From NCBI GenBank assembly GCA_028282665.1, contig JANQHN010000433.1:1-43279 (forward strand): DNA of 43,279 nt, given 5' to 3'. Source of the DNA: Phycisphaerae bacterium (GTDB lineage Bacteria; Planctomycetota; Phycisphaerae; UBA1845). Numbering within the stretch: position 1 is the stretch's first letter; every line of letters begins with the position of its first letter. The notes under the pieces were generated by a model that was given only the letters and a program-made list of their open reading frames with translations, was not told the DNA's origin and did not search any database. This document shows, piece by piece, positions 26,402-34,950 of this stretch. The translations under genes and the position numbers were made by a program.

Positions 26402-27690
26402 GTTTTTCCAGCCAATTCCCGCTTGGTAGGGATTCGTTTGAACCAGAGCATCAGCGAGCCGATCATAACCCAGTTGCATACAAACCCCGTCACAACTCCG
26501 CCGATGCACCACGATAGCGGATACTGGTTGATCAGTTCTATGAATCGTTCGTTTCGCATTTGTGCGTAAGTCAAATCCGCGATGCCGAAATGAGTCGCGA
26601 AGTGGCCTATATGAATTGCGCAATAGGAGAGGGCATCCCCTACCGGTGGAAGCGCGAGTTGGGCACCGATGAGAATAGGTAGCATGTGTACGCGCAAGCG
26701 GATCGACGCATACACGCCAAGCAACGGTTCGAATCCGCCCGCCGGCATATTCGCCATGAACGTGCCGATACCGAACCCACCTGCAAGAATGAGTTGTTCG
26801 AGTCTGCTGTTTTGAAATTGTCGTAGAAATTCGCGCGGGCTAAGCCACCAGCGGATTGTTTCCCAGAGAGGTGGGCGAGGCATATTTTCACGAGGACGTA
26901 TTCGTTTCACCTTCGGATGAGGCCAGGGAGCGAGACGCCGCAACGTGAGTATGGCGTGCATGAAGAACGAATAGAGGCTGTCGCGCCATAGTCGAAAGTG
27001 GCTGACCCGTTTCTGCGGCGGGAAATAATTGCACCGCACCGGTACAAACGCCAGATCACAATCCGCCCACGCCGCCCGCGCGATGACCTCCGCCTCAAAT
27101 CCAAATCGCGAAGCGTGACATCCCACCGTTTCGAACAGGTGCAACGGGTAGACCCTCAGACCGCATTGGCTGTCCTGAATGACGTAACCCGTTTCGAGGT
27201 ACAGCCCGAGTCCGGAAGTGAGGCGACCGACACTGCTCGAAGTCGGCATGTTATCCATTTGGTCGGCCCGTTCGCCGATGATGAGCGCGTCGGGTTTATT
27301 GGTCGCAATTTCGAGCAGGAGCGGGATGTCCTCAGGGGCGAGTTGATCGTCGGTATCGATGGTGACCGCGTGGGTGAACCCGCGATCTCGGGCGTGGGCG
27401 AAACCGGTGCGAAGAGCTGCTGCCTTGCCCCGGTTTTTCTCGTGTGTCAGTGAGACGAAATCCACCTCGCCACACTGTTCGGCGAACTCCTGGAGGATGC
27501 CGGCTGTACGATCAGTCGCACCGTCGTTGACCACGATCATAGGCAGTTTAAGAACGGCGATGCGGTCGAGAATGTTGCGAAGTGTGCCGTCGTTGTTGTA
27601 GCTCGGAGCGATGACGACCGGACGAAACGTCTCCACCCCGGCTTCATGGGTGAGCGCGGTACTTTCGGATTCGGTTTGATCCTCGAACAT
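26398..27690 (-). CDS. Family 2 glycosyltransferase fused to DUF2062
   Basis: The N-terminal 220 residues are a GT-A fold family 2 glycosyltransferase: VVIAPSYNNDGTLRNIL, MIVVNDGATDRT, NRGKAAALRTGF, the metal-binding TIDTDDQLAPED and QDSQCGLRVYP. The C-terminal 130 residues contain membrane helices resembling DUF2062 (GIGTFMANMPAGGFEPLLGV). The same arrangement occurs in aryl polyene clusters, where it may glycosylate the lipid product. ATG 27690 has AAGGG seven bases upstream. It is divergent from the acyl carrier gene, with 243 bases between them that probably hold promoters for both directions. Membership of the cluster is inferred from position. Confidence 0.85.
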   Translation of the reverse strand: MFEDQTESESTALTHEAGVETFRPVVIAPSYNNDGTLRNILDRIAVLKLPMIVVNDGATDRTAGILQEFAEQCGEVDFVSLTHEKNRGKAAALRTGFAHARDRGFTHAVTIDTDDQLAPEDIPLLLEIATNKPDALIIGERADQMDNMPTSSSVGRLTSGLGLYLETGYVIQDSQCGLRVYPLHLFETVGCHASRFGFEAEVIARAAWADCDLAFVPVRCNYFPPQKRVSHFRLWRDSLYSFFMHAILTLRRLAPWPHPKVKRIRPRENMPRPPLWETIRWWLSPREFLRQFQNSRLEQLILAGGFGIGTFMANMPAGGFEPLLGVYASIRLRVHMLPILIGAQLALPPVGDALSYCAIHIGHFATHFGIADLTYAQMRNERFIELINQYPLSWCIGGVVTGFVCNWVMIGSLMLWFKRIPTKRELAGKT

Positions 27691-27933
27691 CAGGGAGCCC
27701 TTACCAATCACATTTCCTCGCAGCACGCTTTATGAATCGCGTAAGCATGCTATCTATAGCTTCGTTTGGCCCTTGGTGGTGGAGTGTACCGCTTCGTCCT
27801 TCTTTGCACCAACAAGGACAGACTTACCCACGCTTGACAAGACCTGTTATTTTCGCCAAGTTTTCCGCTGGATCCTCGGTAAGCGTTCGGGGCTTGTCGT
27901 GTACGATTTTATCCTTTCGAAAGAGGCCTGTCG

Positions 27934-28215
27934 GTGACAGAAAGCATACCGTCCAGGAAGGACATCGCGGATCGTATTCGTTCGATCATCAGATGTGATT
28001 TGAAGCTTGGCGACAGCGTTCAAATTGATGACGACACTGAGTTATTTGGCGGGGATTTTGATCTGGATTCGCTCGATGCACTGTTGCTTTTGCAGAGCAT
28101 GGAAAAGGAATTCAGCTTCAAGGCCGGGCAGGGCGTAGACCCGGCGGTTTTTCGCACCGTTTCAAGCTTGAGCGACTACGTTTTGGATACCCTTTCTGCT
28201 GAGCCATCGGATTGA
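27934..28215 (+). CDS. Acyl carrier protein
   Basis: The 93-residue acidic helical protein has the phosphopantetheine attachment motif FDLDSLDALLLLQ, with Ser46 as the expected modified residue. It would carry the growing acyl chain in the cluster. GTG 27934 follows GAGG by seven bases. The dehydratase gene starts six bases after its stop, so they are co-transcribed. No phosphopantetheinyl transferase is present in the window. Confidence 0.88.
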   Translation: MTESIPSRKDIADRIRSIIRCDLKLGDSVQIDDDTELFGGDFDLDSLDALLLLQSMEKEFSFKAGQGVDPAVFRTVSSLSDYVLDTLSAEPSD

Positions 28216-28221
28216 TTCATC

Positions 28222-28671
28222 ATGCCTGAGCGGGAAACAGACTGGATTGCTTATCTACCCCACAGCGAGCCATTTCTTTTTCTCAATGAAATTATCAGTA
28301 TGGAGTGCGGCGTGGAGGGCAACGCCGTATGGCGTGTCGATGGGAATGAGGCGTTTTTCAGAGGGCATTTCGCGGCCAGGTCCGTCGTGCCTGGTGTGCT
28401 CATCGGGGAAGCGCTCGCCCAGTTGTCGGGAATCGTTGGCGCGCATGCCGGCGAACCGAGGCCTGAATCGCGAGCGGATACCGTGCCGGGATTTCTAGCT
28501 CACGTGGATGTGAGGTTTTTCAAGGCGGTGGAACCACCCGCCTCCATCAAACTCCACTCCACATTGACGCGAACGCTGGGCGCCATCCGACAATTTGAGG
28601 TTGATGCCTGCTGTGACGGGGAGACCGTTGCACGCGGTTCGTTGATGTTGTCGTTGCCGAACGCAAAATGA
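28222..28671 (+). CDS. FabZ-like 3-hydroxyacyl-ACP dehydratase (hotdog fold)
   Basis: This 149-residue hotdog protein resembles FabZ: YLPHSEPFLFLNEII, then FFRGHFAARSVVPGVLIGEA with catalytic His49 and Glu63, and a VDVRFFKAVEPPASI strand. It would remove water from 3-hydroxyacyl-ACP to make trans-2-enoyl units, which without an enoyl reductase yields a conjugated polyene. It follows the acyl carrier protein by six bases. The 177 bases after it, before the acyltransferase, hold nothing that I recognise. Confidence 0.85.
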   Translation: MPERETDWIAYLPHSEPFLFLNEIISMECGVEGNAVWRVDGNEAFFRGHFAARSVVPGVLIGEALAQLSGIVGAHAGEPRPESRADTVPGFLAHVDVRFFKAVEPPASIKLHSTLTRTLGAIRQFEVDACCDGETVARGSLMLSLPNAK

Positions 28672-28848
28672 GCTTTCGTTCCTACCCATAAATTCGGCCC
28701 GTGAACGTCCCGGAGTGCTTCGTTGTTTGTTAGGTTTCTGCTGCTTGTATTGGCTGCGTGAATCGGTCAAACTCGGAGTTTGGTGATGTGGTTTTTCATT
28801 TGGGTATTCGTGTCTTTGACGGCGGAATCTGGTCTGGATTGACTGCTC

Positions 28849-29856
28849 ATGCAGCGCACCTCCACAACTCAAGAGTTGCCCCAGGTCACGATTGCGCCTG
28901 CTGAGGAGGCATCCAAACCCGCGACGATCTGGCAACACGTGCGGCGTTTGTCGGCGGAGTTTTGGCTGGGGTTCATGTTCTTTTGGAACATTCGCGTTCC
29001 GTGGCTCGTTCGGATTACCAGGCCTTTTTTCCTCTGGTTTGCTTTTCGTTATTCCAAGGTGCTAAGGGATGGTCCGATGGTTAACGCGCGACGATTGCTC
29101 GGGCCCGATGCGACAGACGCGCAAATCGAACAACTGCGCCGCAATGTGATTCGTGGTGGATACTCCGCCGTGTACGAGGTGGGTAAGTGTTTGAAGCTGA
29201 CTCACAAGCAAATGGCGGAGCGAGTTGACGAGATTGTCGGTAAGAAGAATTACGAGACAGGTCGTGCGGGCGGAAAGGGCACGATTATGGTCACCGCTCA
29301 CCTCGGTTCATTCGAACTGGGTGTTGCGGGCATGCTCGGGCTCAATGAGAAGATTCATGTCGTTTTCAAACGTGACGAACGATCAGCGTTCGAACGCATT
29401 CGCTCGCGCATGCGAGCGCACCTTGGAGTCATCGAGCATCCTGTGGACAACGGAATGCGTATCTGGTTCGATTTGCGCGAAGCTCTTGCGCGTAACGAAG
29501 TCGTGTTGTTGCAGGCCGATCGGGTAATGCCGGGACAACCGGGAGTGCCCGTGCGTTTCATGGGCGGACACATTCTCATGCCCACAGGTCCGGTGAAATT
29601 AGCCATGGCGACAGAGGCGACGATTCTACCGATTTTCTCCATTCGCACCGGCAGATGTCGAGCGCGAATTCATGTGGAACCGCCGATCCAGGTTGAGGGA
29701 ACTCCGCGCCGTGTAGATGGTGAGCATCCCACGATGCTGATGATAGCCTGTCATATCGAAAAGTACGTTCGGCAATACCCCGAGCAATGGATACAATACT
29801 ACCGTGTCTGGCTGGAAGATCAGGAGGATTATGCAAAGCCAACCGGTGCCCATTGA
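28849..29856 (+). CDS. LpxL/HtrB-like lysophospholipid acyltransferase
   Basis: The 335-residue protein has the membrane acyltransferase motif TAHLGSFELG (HX4E, His151 and Glu156), a hydrophobic N-terminal segment (EFWLGFMFFWNIRVPWLV) and the downstream LLQADRVMPGQPGVPVRFMG and PTGPVKLAMATEATILP blocks of the LpxL/HtrB family. Known members transfer acyl chains from acyl carrier protein to lipid A; in aryl polyene clusters related enzymes are thought to attach the polyene to a lipid carrier. The start lacks a clear ribosome-binding site. Its end overlaps the next gene by 26 bases, so translation is probably coupled. Confidence 0.85.
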   Translation: MQRTSTTQELPQVTIAPAEEASKPATIWQHVRRLSAEFWLGFMFFWNIRVPWLVRITRPFFLWFAFRYSKVLRDGPMVNARRLLGPDATDAQIEQLRRNVIRGGYSAVYEVGKCLKLTHKQMAERVDEIVGKKNYETGRAGGKGTIMVTAHLGSFELGVAGMLGLNEKIHVVFKRDERSAFERIRSRMRAHLGVIEHPVDNGMRIWFDLREALARNEVVLLQADRVMPGQPGVPVRFMGGHILMPTGPVKLAMATEATILPIFSIRTGRCRARIHVEPPIQVEGTPRRVDGEHPTMLMIACHIEKYVRQYPEQWIQYYRVWLEDQEDYAKPTGAH

Positions 29857-32263
29857 TGACACTTCAAGACCTTCGGTTGCCGTTACCGGAATCGGTGCGG
29901 TTACGAGTCTTGGGTTAAACGTCAAAGAGACTTTTGCGCGAATGAAAGCCGGTGAGTGCGGGCTAAGGCCGCTGACGGCCGTTGAATCAAAGCTTGATCC
30001 AGACAAAGGTGGGGGGCAGGCGGTCGATTTGCCTACAGACCCCAACGATCAAGAAACGTTGTCACGAGAAGTACGCTACTTGCGGCTGGCGGTCACTGAT
30101 GCGCTGATCTCCGCGGATCTGTATGACAATTGGCTTTATGAGCCGGTCCGCTGTGGCGTGCTCATGGGGACAACGCTGCACGGAATGCGTACGTTCGGCG
30201 AGTTCTTGCGAACAAAAGAGGATAGCGTTCTTACGGATTTTCTCGCGGGCGGGGTGATCGAATCGGCGTTTGCGAATTTTCCTCTTGAAGGATTGGCCGT
30301 GACGACTTGTTCGGCTTGTTCTTCTGGGCTCGCAAGCGTGTCGTTGGCTGTCACACTGCTGCAAACGGGCGAATTGGATTTGATCGTTGCTGGTGGTTAC
30401 GACCCAATCAGCGAATATGCCTACGGCGGATTCAACTGCATGCGCCTTGTTACGGCAGATAAGGTTAAACCGTTCTGTCGTGACCGAGCTGGACTCAAGG
30501 TGGCGGAGGGCTATGGCGTGTTGGTGCTGGAGCGTCAAGAGCAGGCGATTCGCCGCGGCGCGACTCCACTTGCGCGAATCGCCGGAGTGGGAGCTTCCTG
30601 CGACGCCCACCACCTTTCTCAACCTCATCCTAAAGGTCGCGGTGCAGCCGAGGCCATGCGAATGGCGATGCATCGAGCAGGTGTTTCGCCTGAAGAAATC
30701 GATCTTATTGCGGCACACGGAACGGCCACACCCGACAACGACGGTGCGGAATACCTCGCGATGGAAACCGCGTTTGGTGACACGCTGCCCAACGTGCCGG
30801 TCGTCGCCCTAAAGAGTCACCTTGGTCATACCTTGGGCGCAGCCGGAGCGGTGGAATTGGTCCTCACTATCAAGGCGATGCAAGAACGTACTATCGTTCC
30901 TTGTCCCAACATCACGGACGAAACCGTGGAGTTTGAGGAACTGCGAATTGCGCGCGATCTGCCTGAATCAAAGACGTTGAGCCATACCTTGAATACATCG
31001 CTCGGTTTTGGTGGAGCGAATACCTGTCTGGTTCTGGAAATGCCAAACGACGGCACCTCAGCGAGTGCTGATAGGCAACGTTCGACACCTGCTTCTATAC
31101 CGTATCAGCATGCAATGGAGCACGATTTCAATCCCGTGATTACCGGTGTGGGCGTCATCCTCAATCAGGACGTTGGCCTGGAAGCGTTTCGGGATTCGCT
31201 CAATCTTGAGTTGCGGTGCTGGGGCGAACGACTAGCCGATGTGACGCCTCCCAACGTGGATGATTTACTTAACGCACGCCGTGCTCGCAGGATGAGCGAT
31301 TATGCGAAGCGTGTGATTGCCGCTACACGCATGGCCTTCGAAAATGCCGGCATTACCGAAACGCAGGAATTCGGCGAAGGTTGTCCTGCCATACTCGGCA
31401 GCGCACACGGACCTGCTGAGTATTGCGAGTCTTACTACCGCAAACTCGTTGAGGAGGGGATCGACGCGGCGAATCCATTGTTGTTCGCCGAAGGTGTTCC
31501 CAACGCCGGTGCAGCTCATACCTCTACGACTTTTGGGTTAACCGGGTTTTGTCAGACGGTCATTGGAACCAGAACGGCGGGCTTGGATGCGCTTCGGCTT
31601 GCCGCCACGCACATTCGCTCAGGTCTGTGGAGCCGCGCCGTCGTCAGCGCTGCGGAAGAACGCGCATCTTTGATTGAACGGGTTTACCGTAATTTCGGCT
31701 TGCACGCCGATTCTCATTCCATCGATGCCAACAATGCTGCGGGGCGGTCGGGCTTCATCCATGCCAGCGGTGCCGTCGCGGTGATTCTTGAATCTAATGC
31801 TCATGCGACTGCACGCAATGCCACCGTGCTGGGGCAAGTGGGGCGGGCTTGTTCGACCCGTGGTCGAGCGGGCGATCGCAAAAGCCACGCCCGTCACGTC
31901 GGGCACGTGTACGATCAAATTGGTTCTCCGACTCTTTTGTTTACCTCCGCAAACGGCACGTGGATCGATCGCGTCGAGCAAATGGGCGTGCGTCACGCTG
32001 AGGCTTGCCGTTCCGATTCGCGCAAGTCGCAGCCGCGCATGGTTTCGCTTACAGGCCTGTATCCTGAAATGTTCAGTGTAGGACCGCTTGCTAGTGTGGT
32101 TGCGTTGCTGATCAACAGCCGCTTACCGCGAGCACTTGATACAATAACGACCAGAGATGATGAGCCGGTTGCCTCTGACTCGCTCGATGGTTCGCTTGGC
32201 GTGATTTGCTCTGACTACACGGGTTTGGTGACCGGGTTGGAAATCTGCAAACAACGAACCTAG
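29831..32263 (+). CDS. Single-chain ketosynthase-KSbeta (chain-length-factor-like) fusion
   Basis: Two thiolase-fold domains are fused. The first (about residues 1-410) is a complete FabF-type ketosynthase: CSACSSG with active-site Cys163, AAHGTATPDNDG with His296, and ALKSHLGHTLGAAG with Lys328 and His333. The second (about 430-810) keeps the fold, but Arg581 sits where the cysteine should be (IGTRTAG), the first histidine is Asn (ANGTW) and the second is lost. That pattern is expected of a chain-length factor (KSbeta), which in type II systems is normally a separate protein. ATG 29831 follows GGAGG closely, at about four bases; a GTG at 29804 is also open. It would extend the aryl starter with malonyl units. 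Confidence 0.87.
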   Translation: MQSQPVPIDDTSRPSVAVTGIGAVTSLGLNVKETFARMKAGECGLRPLTAVESKLDPDKGGGQAVDLPTDPNDQETLSREVRYLRLAVTDALISADLYDNWLYEPVRCGVLMGTTLHGMRTFGEFLRTKEDSVLTDFLAGGVIESAFANFPLEGLAVTTCSACSSGLASVSLAVTLLQTGELDLIVAGGYDPISEYAYGGFNCMRLVTADKVKPFCRDRAGLKVAEGYGVLVLERQEQAIRRGATPLARIAGVGASCDAHHLSQPHPKGRGAAEAMRMAMHRAGVSPEEIDLIAAHGTATPDNDGAEYLAMETAFGDTLPNVPVVALKSHLGHTLGAAGAVELVLTIKAMQERTIVPCPNITDETVEFEELRIARDLPESKTLSHTLNTSLGFGGANTCLVLEMPNDGTSASADRQRSTPASIPYQHAMEHDFNPVITGVGVILNQDVGLEAFRDSLNLELRCWGERLADVTPPNVDDLLNARRARRMSDYAKRVIAATRMAFENAGITETQEFGEGCPAILGSAHGPAEYCESYYRKLVEEGIDAANPLLFAEGVPNAGAAHTSTTFGLTGFCQTVIGTRTAGLDALRLAATHIRSGLWSRAVVSAAEERASLIERVYRNFGLHADSHSIDANNAAGRSGFIHASGAVAVILESNAHATARNATVLGQVGRACSTRGRAGDRKSHARHVGHVYDQIGSPTLLFTSANGTWIDRVEQMGVRHAEACRSDSRKSQPRMVSLTGLYPEMFSVGPLASVVALLINSRLPRALDTITTRDDEPVASDSLDGSLGVICSDYTGLVTGLEICKQRT

Positions 32264-32351
32264 CCTGCTCACTTAAGCCGTTTTCATTCACTATGGCGTT
32301 GCAACGGAAGTGCTTAACTTCTCACGCTGTTTCGGCTATTCTGCTTAAATA

Positions 32352-33344
32352 ATGAAATCGGGTGAATGTGGAACAACCAACGAGGTTCAACGATCGGCCT
32401 CTTGCTCCCTGCCCTTGCCAAGCTGGGTGGATCGGCTCTGTGGTGGATGGACGGCCTGCGATCTCGAACATGTCGCGCTTTGCGACGACAGGCGAGACAT
32501 TCCCGTATCCGTTCACCGTTCCGAGTCGGACAGATTTGCGGTACTGTCCGTGGTCATCGAACAAGCGACTGATTTGCCGCCCGTCGATTTCCAGAAAGTT
32601 ACCGCGAACGCCTACCTGCACATCGCACGAATAATCTCGGCCTTCCCAGCCCGTTATCCGGTACGATTCTGGAATTTCATCCCTGCCATTCACGAACAAC
32701 TCGGCGATGATCTGGACCGCTACATGGTGTTCAACGCCGGCCGTTTTGCTGCTTATTGGGAGTGGTTTGGGTGTGAAGACTCTTTCGTCGGTACGATTCC
32801 GACCGCTACCGGCATCGGGCATGAGGGAGAGGATTTGGTTATTCACCTGCTCGCGTGCGATACCCCCGGCGGGCACATTGAGAACCCGAGGCAGAAAAGT
32901 TCGAGCCGTTATTCGCAACGATTCGGACCTCTTCCGCCGTGCTTCGCCCGCGCAACTGTACTTAACGGGCTTTCCACCCCTTACCTGATTGTCGGCGGTA
33001 CCGCGAGCGTTCGTGGTGAGGATTCTCTTTTTGAAGGCGATCCTATTGCCCAGACGAATGAAACATTGACGAACATAAGTTGTTTGATCGGCGATTCTAC
33101 AGCGACCATTCGTCCTGAATGCGTAACCACAGAAAGCAATGCTGCTAAGCGGCGAGCTCTTCTGCGTTTATCGCACCTTCGCATCTATCATCATCCATCC
33201 ATCGCGGTCGATGATTTGCTGAGTTTCGTGCAAGAAAAAACACCGCAATTGGAACAGGGCAATCTGGAAATCTTCCCCGCGAAAGTGTGCCGAAGCGAGT
33301 TGCTTGTCGAAATCGAAGGCATTGCTCGTTTGGGTAGCGAGTGA
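32352..33344 (+). CDS. Chorismatase (FkbO/Hyg5/XanB2-like), probable 3-hydroxybenzoate synthase
   Basis: The family hydrolyses chorismate to a dihydroxycyclohexadiene carboxylate or to 3-hydroxybenzoate. The characteristic blocks are all visible: YPVRFWNFIPAI, DRYMVFNAGRFAAY, TIPTATGIG, HIENPRQKSSSRYSQRFGP, CFARATV, LIVGGTASVRGEDSLFEGD, IAQTNETL and the closing CRSELLVEIEG. Cys313 lies seven residues before Glu320; as I recall, that Cys distinguishes the 3-hydroxybenzoate-forming Hyg5 type from FkbO. In xanthomonadin clusters this enzyme supplies the aryl starter, which fits the neighbours here. The start has no clear ribosome-binding site; it lies 88 bases after the ketosynthase gene. The first 40 residues are least conserved. 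Confidence 0.85.
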   Translation: MKSGECGTTNEVQRSASCSLPLPSWVDRLCGGWTACDLEHVALCDDRRDIPVSVHRSESDRFAVLSVVIEQATDLPPVDFQKVTANAYLHIARIISAFPARYPVRFWNFIPAIHEQLGDDLDRYMVFNAGRFAAYWEWFGCEDSFVGTIPTATGIGHEGEDLVIHLLACDTPGGHIENPRQKSSSRYSQRFGPLPPCFARATVLNGLSTPYLIVGGTASVRGEDSLFEGDPIAQTNETLTNISCLIGDSTATIRPECVTTESNAAKRRALLRLSHLRIYHHPSIAVDDLLSFVQEKTPQLEQGNLEIFPAKVCRSELLVEIEGIARLGSE

Positions 33345-33536
33345 CCAATTCGTCCCGTGATCGCATGTTGGCTTTGCAAGGAAGTGTGCTCCGAATCGCT
33401 TCATTTGTTGTGCTCGACGTATAGTCTGTAAAAGTGGTTACTTGTTTTGGTGGCTTTTGTTTGGCATTTTCGGTCAATACGGTTCACGGAGAAATGCGGA
33501 CCATCGTATGGCTGGCTAGGCCGGTGAGATAGTCAG

Positions 33537-34874
33537 GTGGAAAAAAGTCATTCCTACGATGTCGTTATTGCCGGCGGTGGACCAGCCGGTGCAACCGCTG
33601 GGCTTATTCTCGCTCGAAAAGGGCGCCGTGTCCTTATTCTCGAGAAGAGCAGCTTTCCGCGCTTCCACGTCGGTGAGTCGTTACTTCCGCAGGGATTCGA
33701 GCTGATCGATCAGCTTGGCTTGCGTGAGAAATTGCTCTCGCTTACGCACGTGGACAAATACGGTGCGGAATTCGTCATGGGCAACGATTTCGAAAGCACG
33801 TTGTTTGACTTCTCGGTCGGGTTCGTCGGAGGCGAAAATCGTACGTTCAACATCGAAAGAGCCGGTTTTGACAAAATGCTGCTCGACGAGGCTGCCGTAG
33901 CTGGGTGCGAGGTACGGTGCGGGCATGGCGTACGCAGGATCAACACCCTGCAAAACGGGCACGTTGAAGTTGAAATCGCTCCTTCGATCGAATCGAACAG
34001 GCAACATGTTTCCGCGAGCTGGTTTATCGACGCGACGGGGCAGAGCGCTTTGCTGGGCAGACAACTTGGCGTTCGCGAACCAGTCCCTCTCCATCGAAAA
34101 ATCGCTTGCTTTGGCCACTTTGAAGGTGTCGAACGCTTGTCAGGGAGGGAGGCGGGCTATCCCACGATCGTCATTTGCACCGAGGGCTGGTTCTGGCTTA
34201 TCCCGATCGATGAGAAGCGTACGAGCATCGGCTTGGTGCTCGACGCGGATACCGCCAAGTCGGTTGGTGTTCCTGCCAGGGAAATGCTCTTGTGGGGTAT
34301 TGAGCGATGCCCGGTGATGTGTTGGCGTACGCGCGATGCGGTATTCCCCAAACAAACACACACCATGGCGGATTTCAGTTATTATTGTCGTCCCTTCGCC
34401 GGATCTGGGTATTTTATGGTCGGCGATGCCGCGTTTTTCCTAGATCCGGTATTTTCCTCGGGAATCTCCCTGGGCATGACTGGGGCGATGCAAGCTGCGG
34501 CATTGATTGACCAAGTTATGACTGGCAAGATCACTGCGAGCAGTGCAAGCCGCACGTACCAACGGAGTATGAATCGGGCTGCACGAACGTTCTTTAGGCT
34601 GATTGACTTGTTTTACGATCATTCATTTCGCGAACTGTTTCTTAATGGTGCGGGTCCGCTTAAGGTCGAGCGGGCAGTCATCTCGCTGCTTGCAGGGCAT
34701 ATCTTCCCCAGGCCCGCGTTTGCCATTCGATGGCGTATGTGGGTGTTCGAAGCGTTTGTTGCAGTGAACCGGTTCGTACCGCTTGTGGGTCGGCGTACAA
34801 AGTTTTCGTTGCTGGCTCAGTCCCCGGATGTGACTAAACTGGCTTGCTTTGATCGGCAGGCTGTCGGCGTATAA
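33537..34874 (+). CDS. Flavin-dependent halogenase-like oxidoreductase
   Basis: The 445-residue FAD protein has the dinucleotide-binding VIAGGGPAGATAGLILAR, FPRFHVGESLLPQG, GWFWLIPI (the WxWxIP motif of flavin halogenases) and a second FAD block MVGDAAFFLDPVFSSG. Lys74 in VDKYGAEFV is placed like the catalytic lysine of phenol/pyrrole halogenases. The C-terminus is extended and partly hydrophobic. Flavin halogenases add Cl or Br to activated aromatic rings; close relatives include geranylgeranyl-reductase-like oxidases, so the halogenase call is probable rather than certain. GTG 33537 has a GGTGAG upstream. The context, next to the chorismatase and AMP-ligase, suits a 3-hydroxybenzoate-derived substrate. 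Confidence 0.75.
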   Translation: MEKSHSYDVVIAGGGPAGATAGLILARKGRRVLILEKSSFPRFHVGESLLPQGFELIDQLGLREKLLSLTHVDKYGAEFVMGNDFESTLFDFSVGFVGGENRTFNIERAGFDKMLLDEAAVAGCEVRCGHGVRRINTLQNGHVEVEIAPSIESNRQHVSASWFIDATGQSALLGRQLGVREPVPLHRKIACFGHFEGVERLSGREAGYPTIVICTEGWFWLIPIDEKRTSIGLVLDADTAKSVGVPAREMLLWGIERCPVMCWRTRDAVFPKQTHTMADFSYYCRPFAGSGYFMVGDAAFFLDPVFSSGISLGMTGAMQAAALIDQVMTGKITASSASRTYQRSMNRAARTFFRLIDLFYDHSFRELFLNGAGPLKVERAVISLLAGHIFPRPAFAIRWRMWVFEAFVAVNRFVPLVGRRTKFSLLAQSPDVTKLACFDRQAVGV

Positions 34875-34950
34875 AATTCTCTTTTACGAGCGATGCAATG
34901 CCGAAAGCTGCACTCGGCTGGAACTTGTTCTAGTCTTCGCATTTGAAAAC

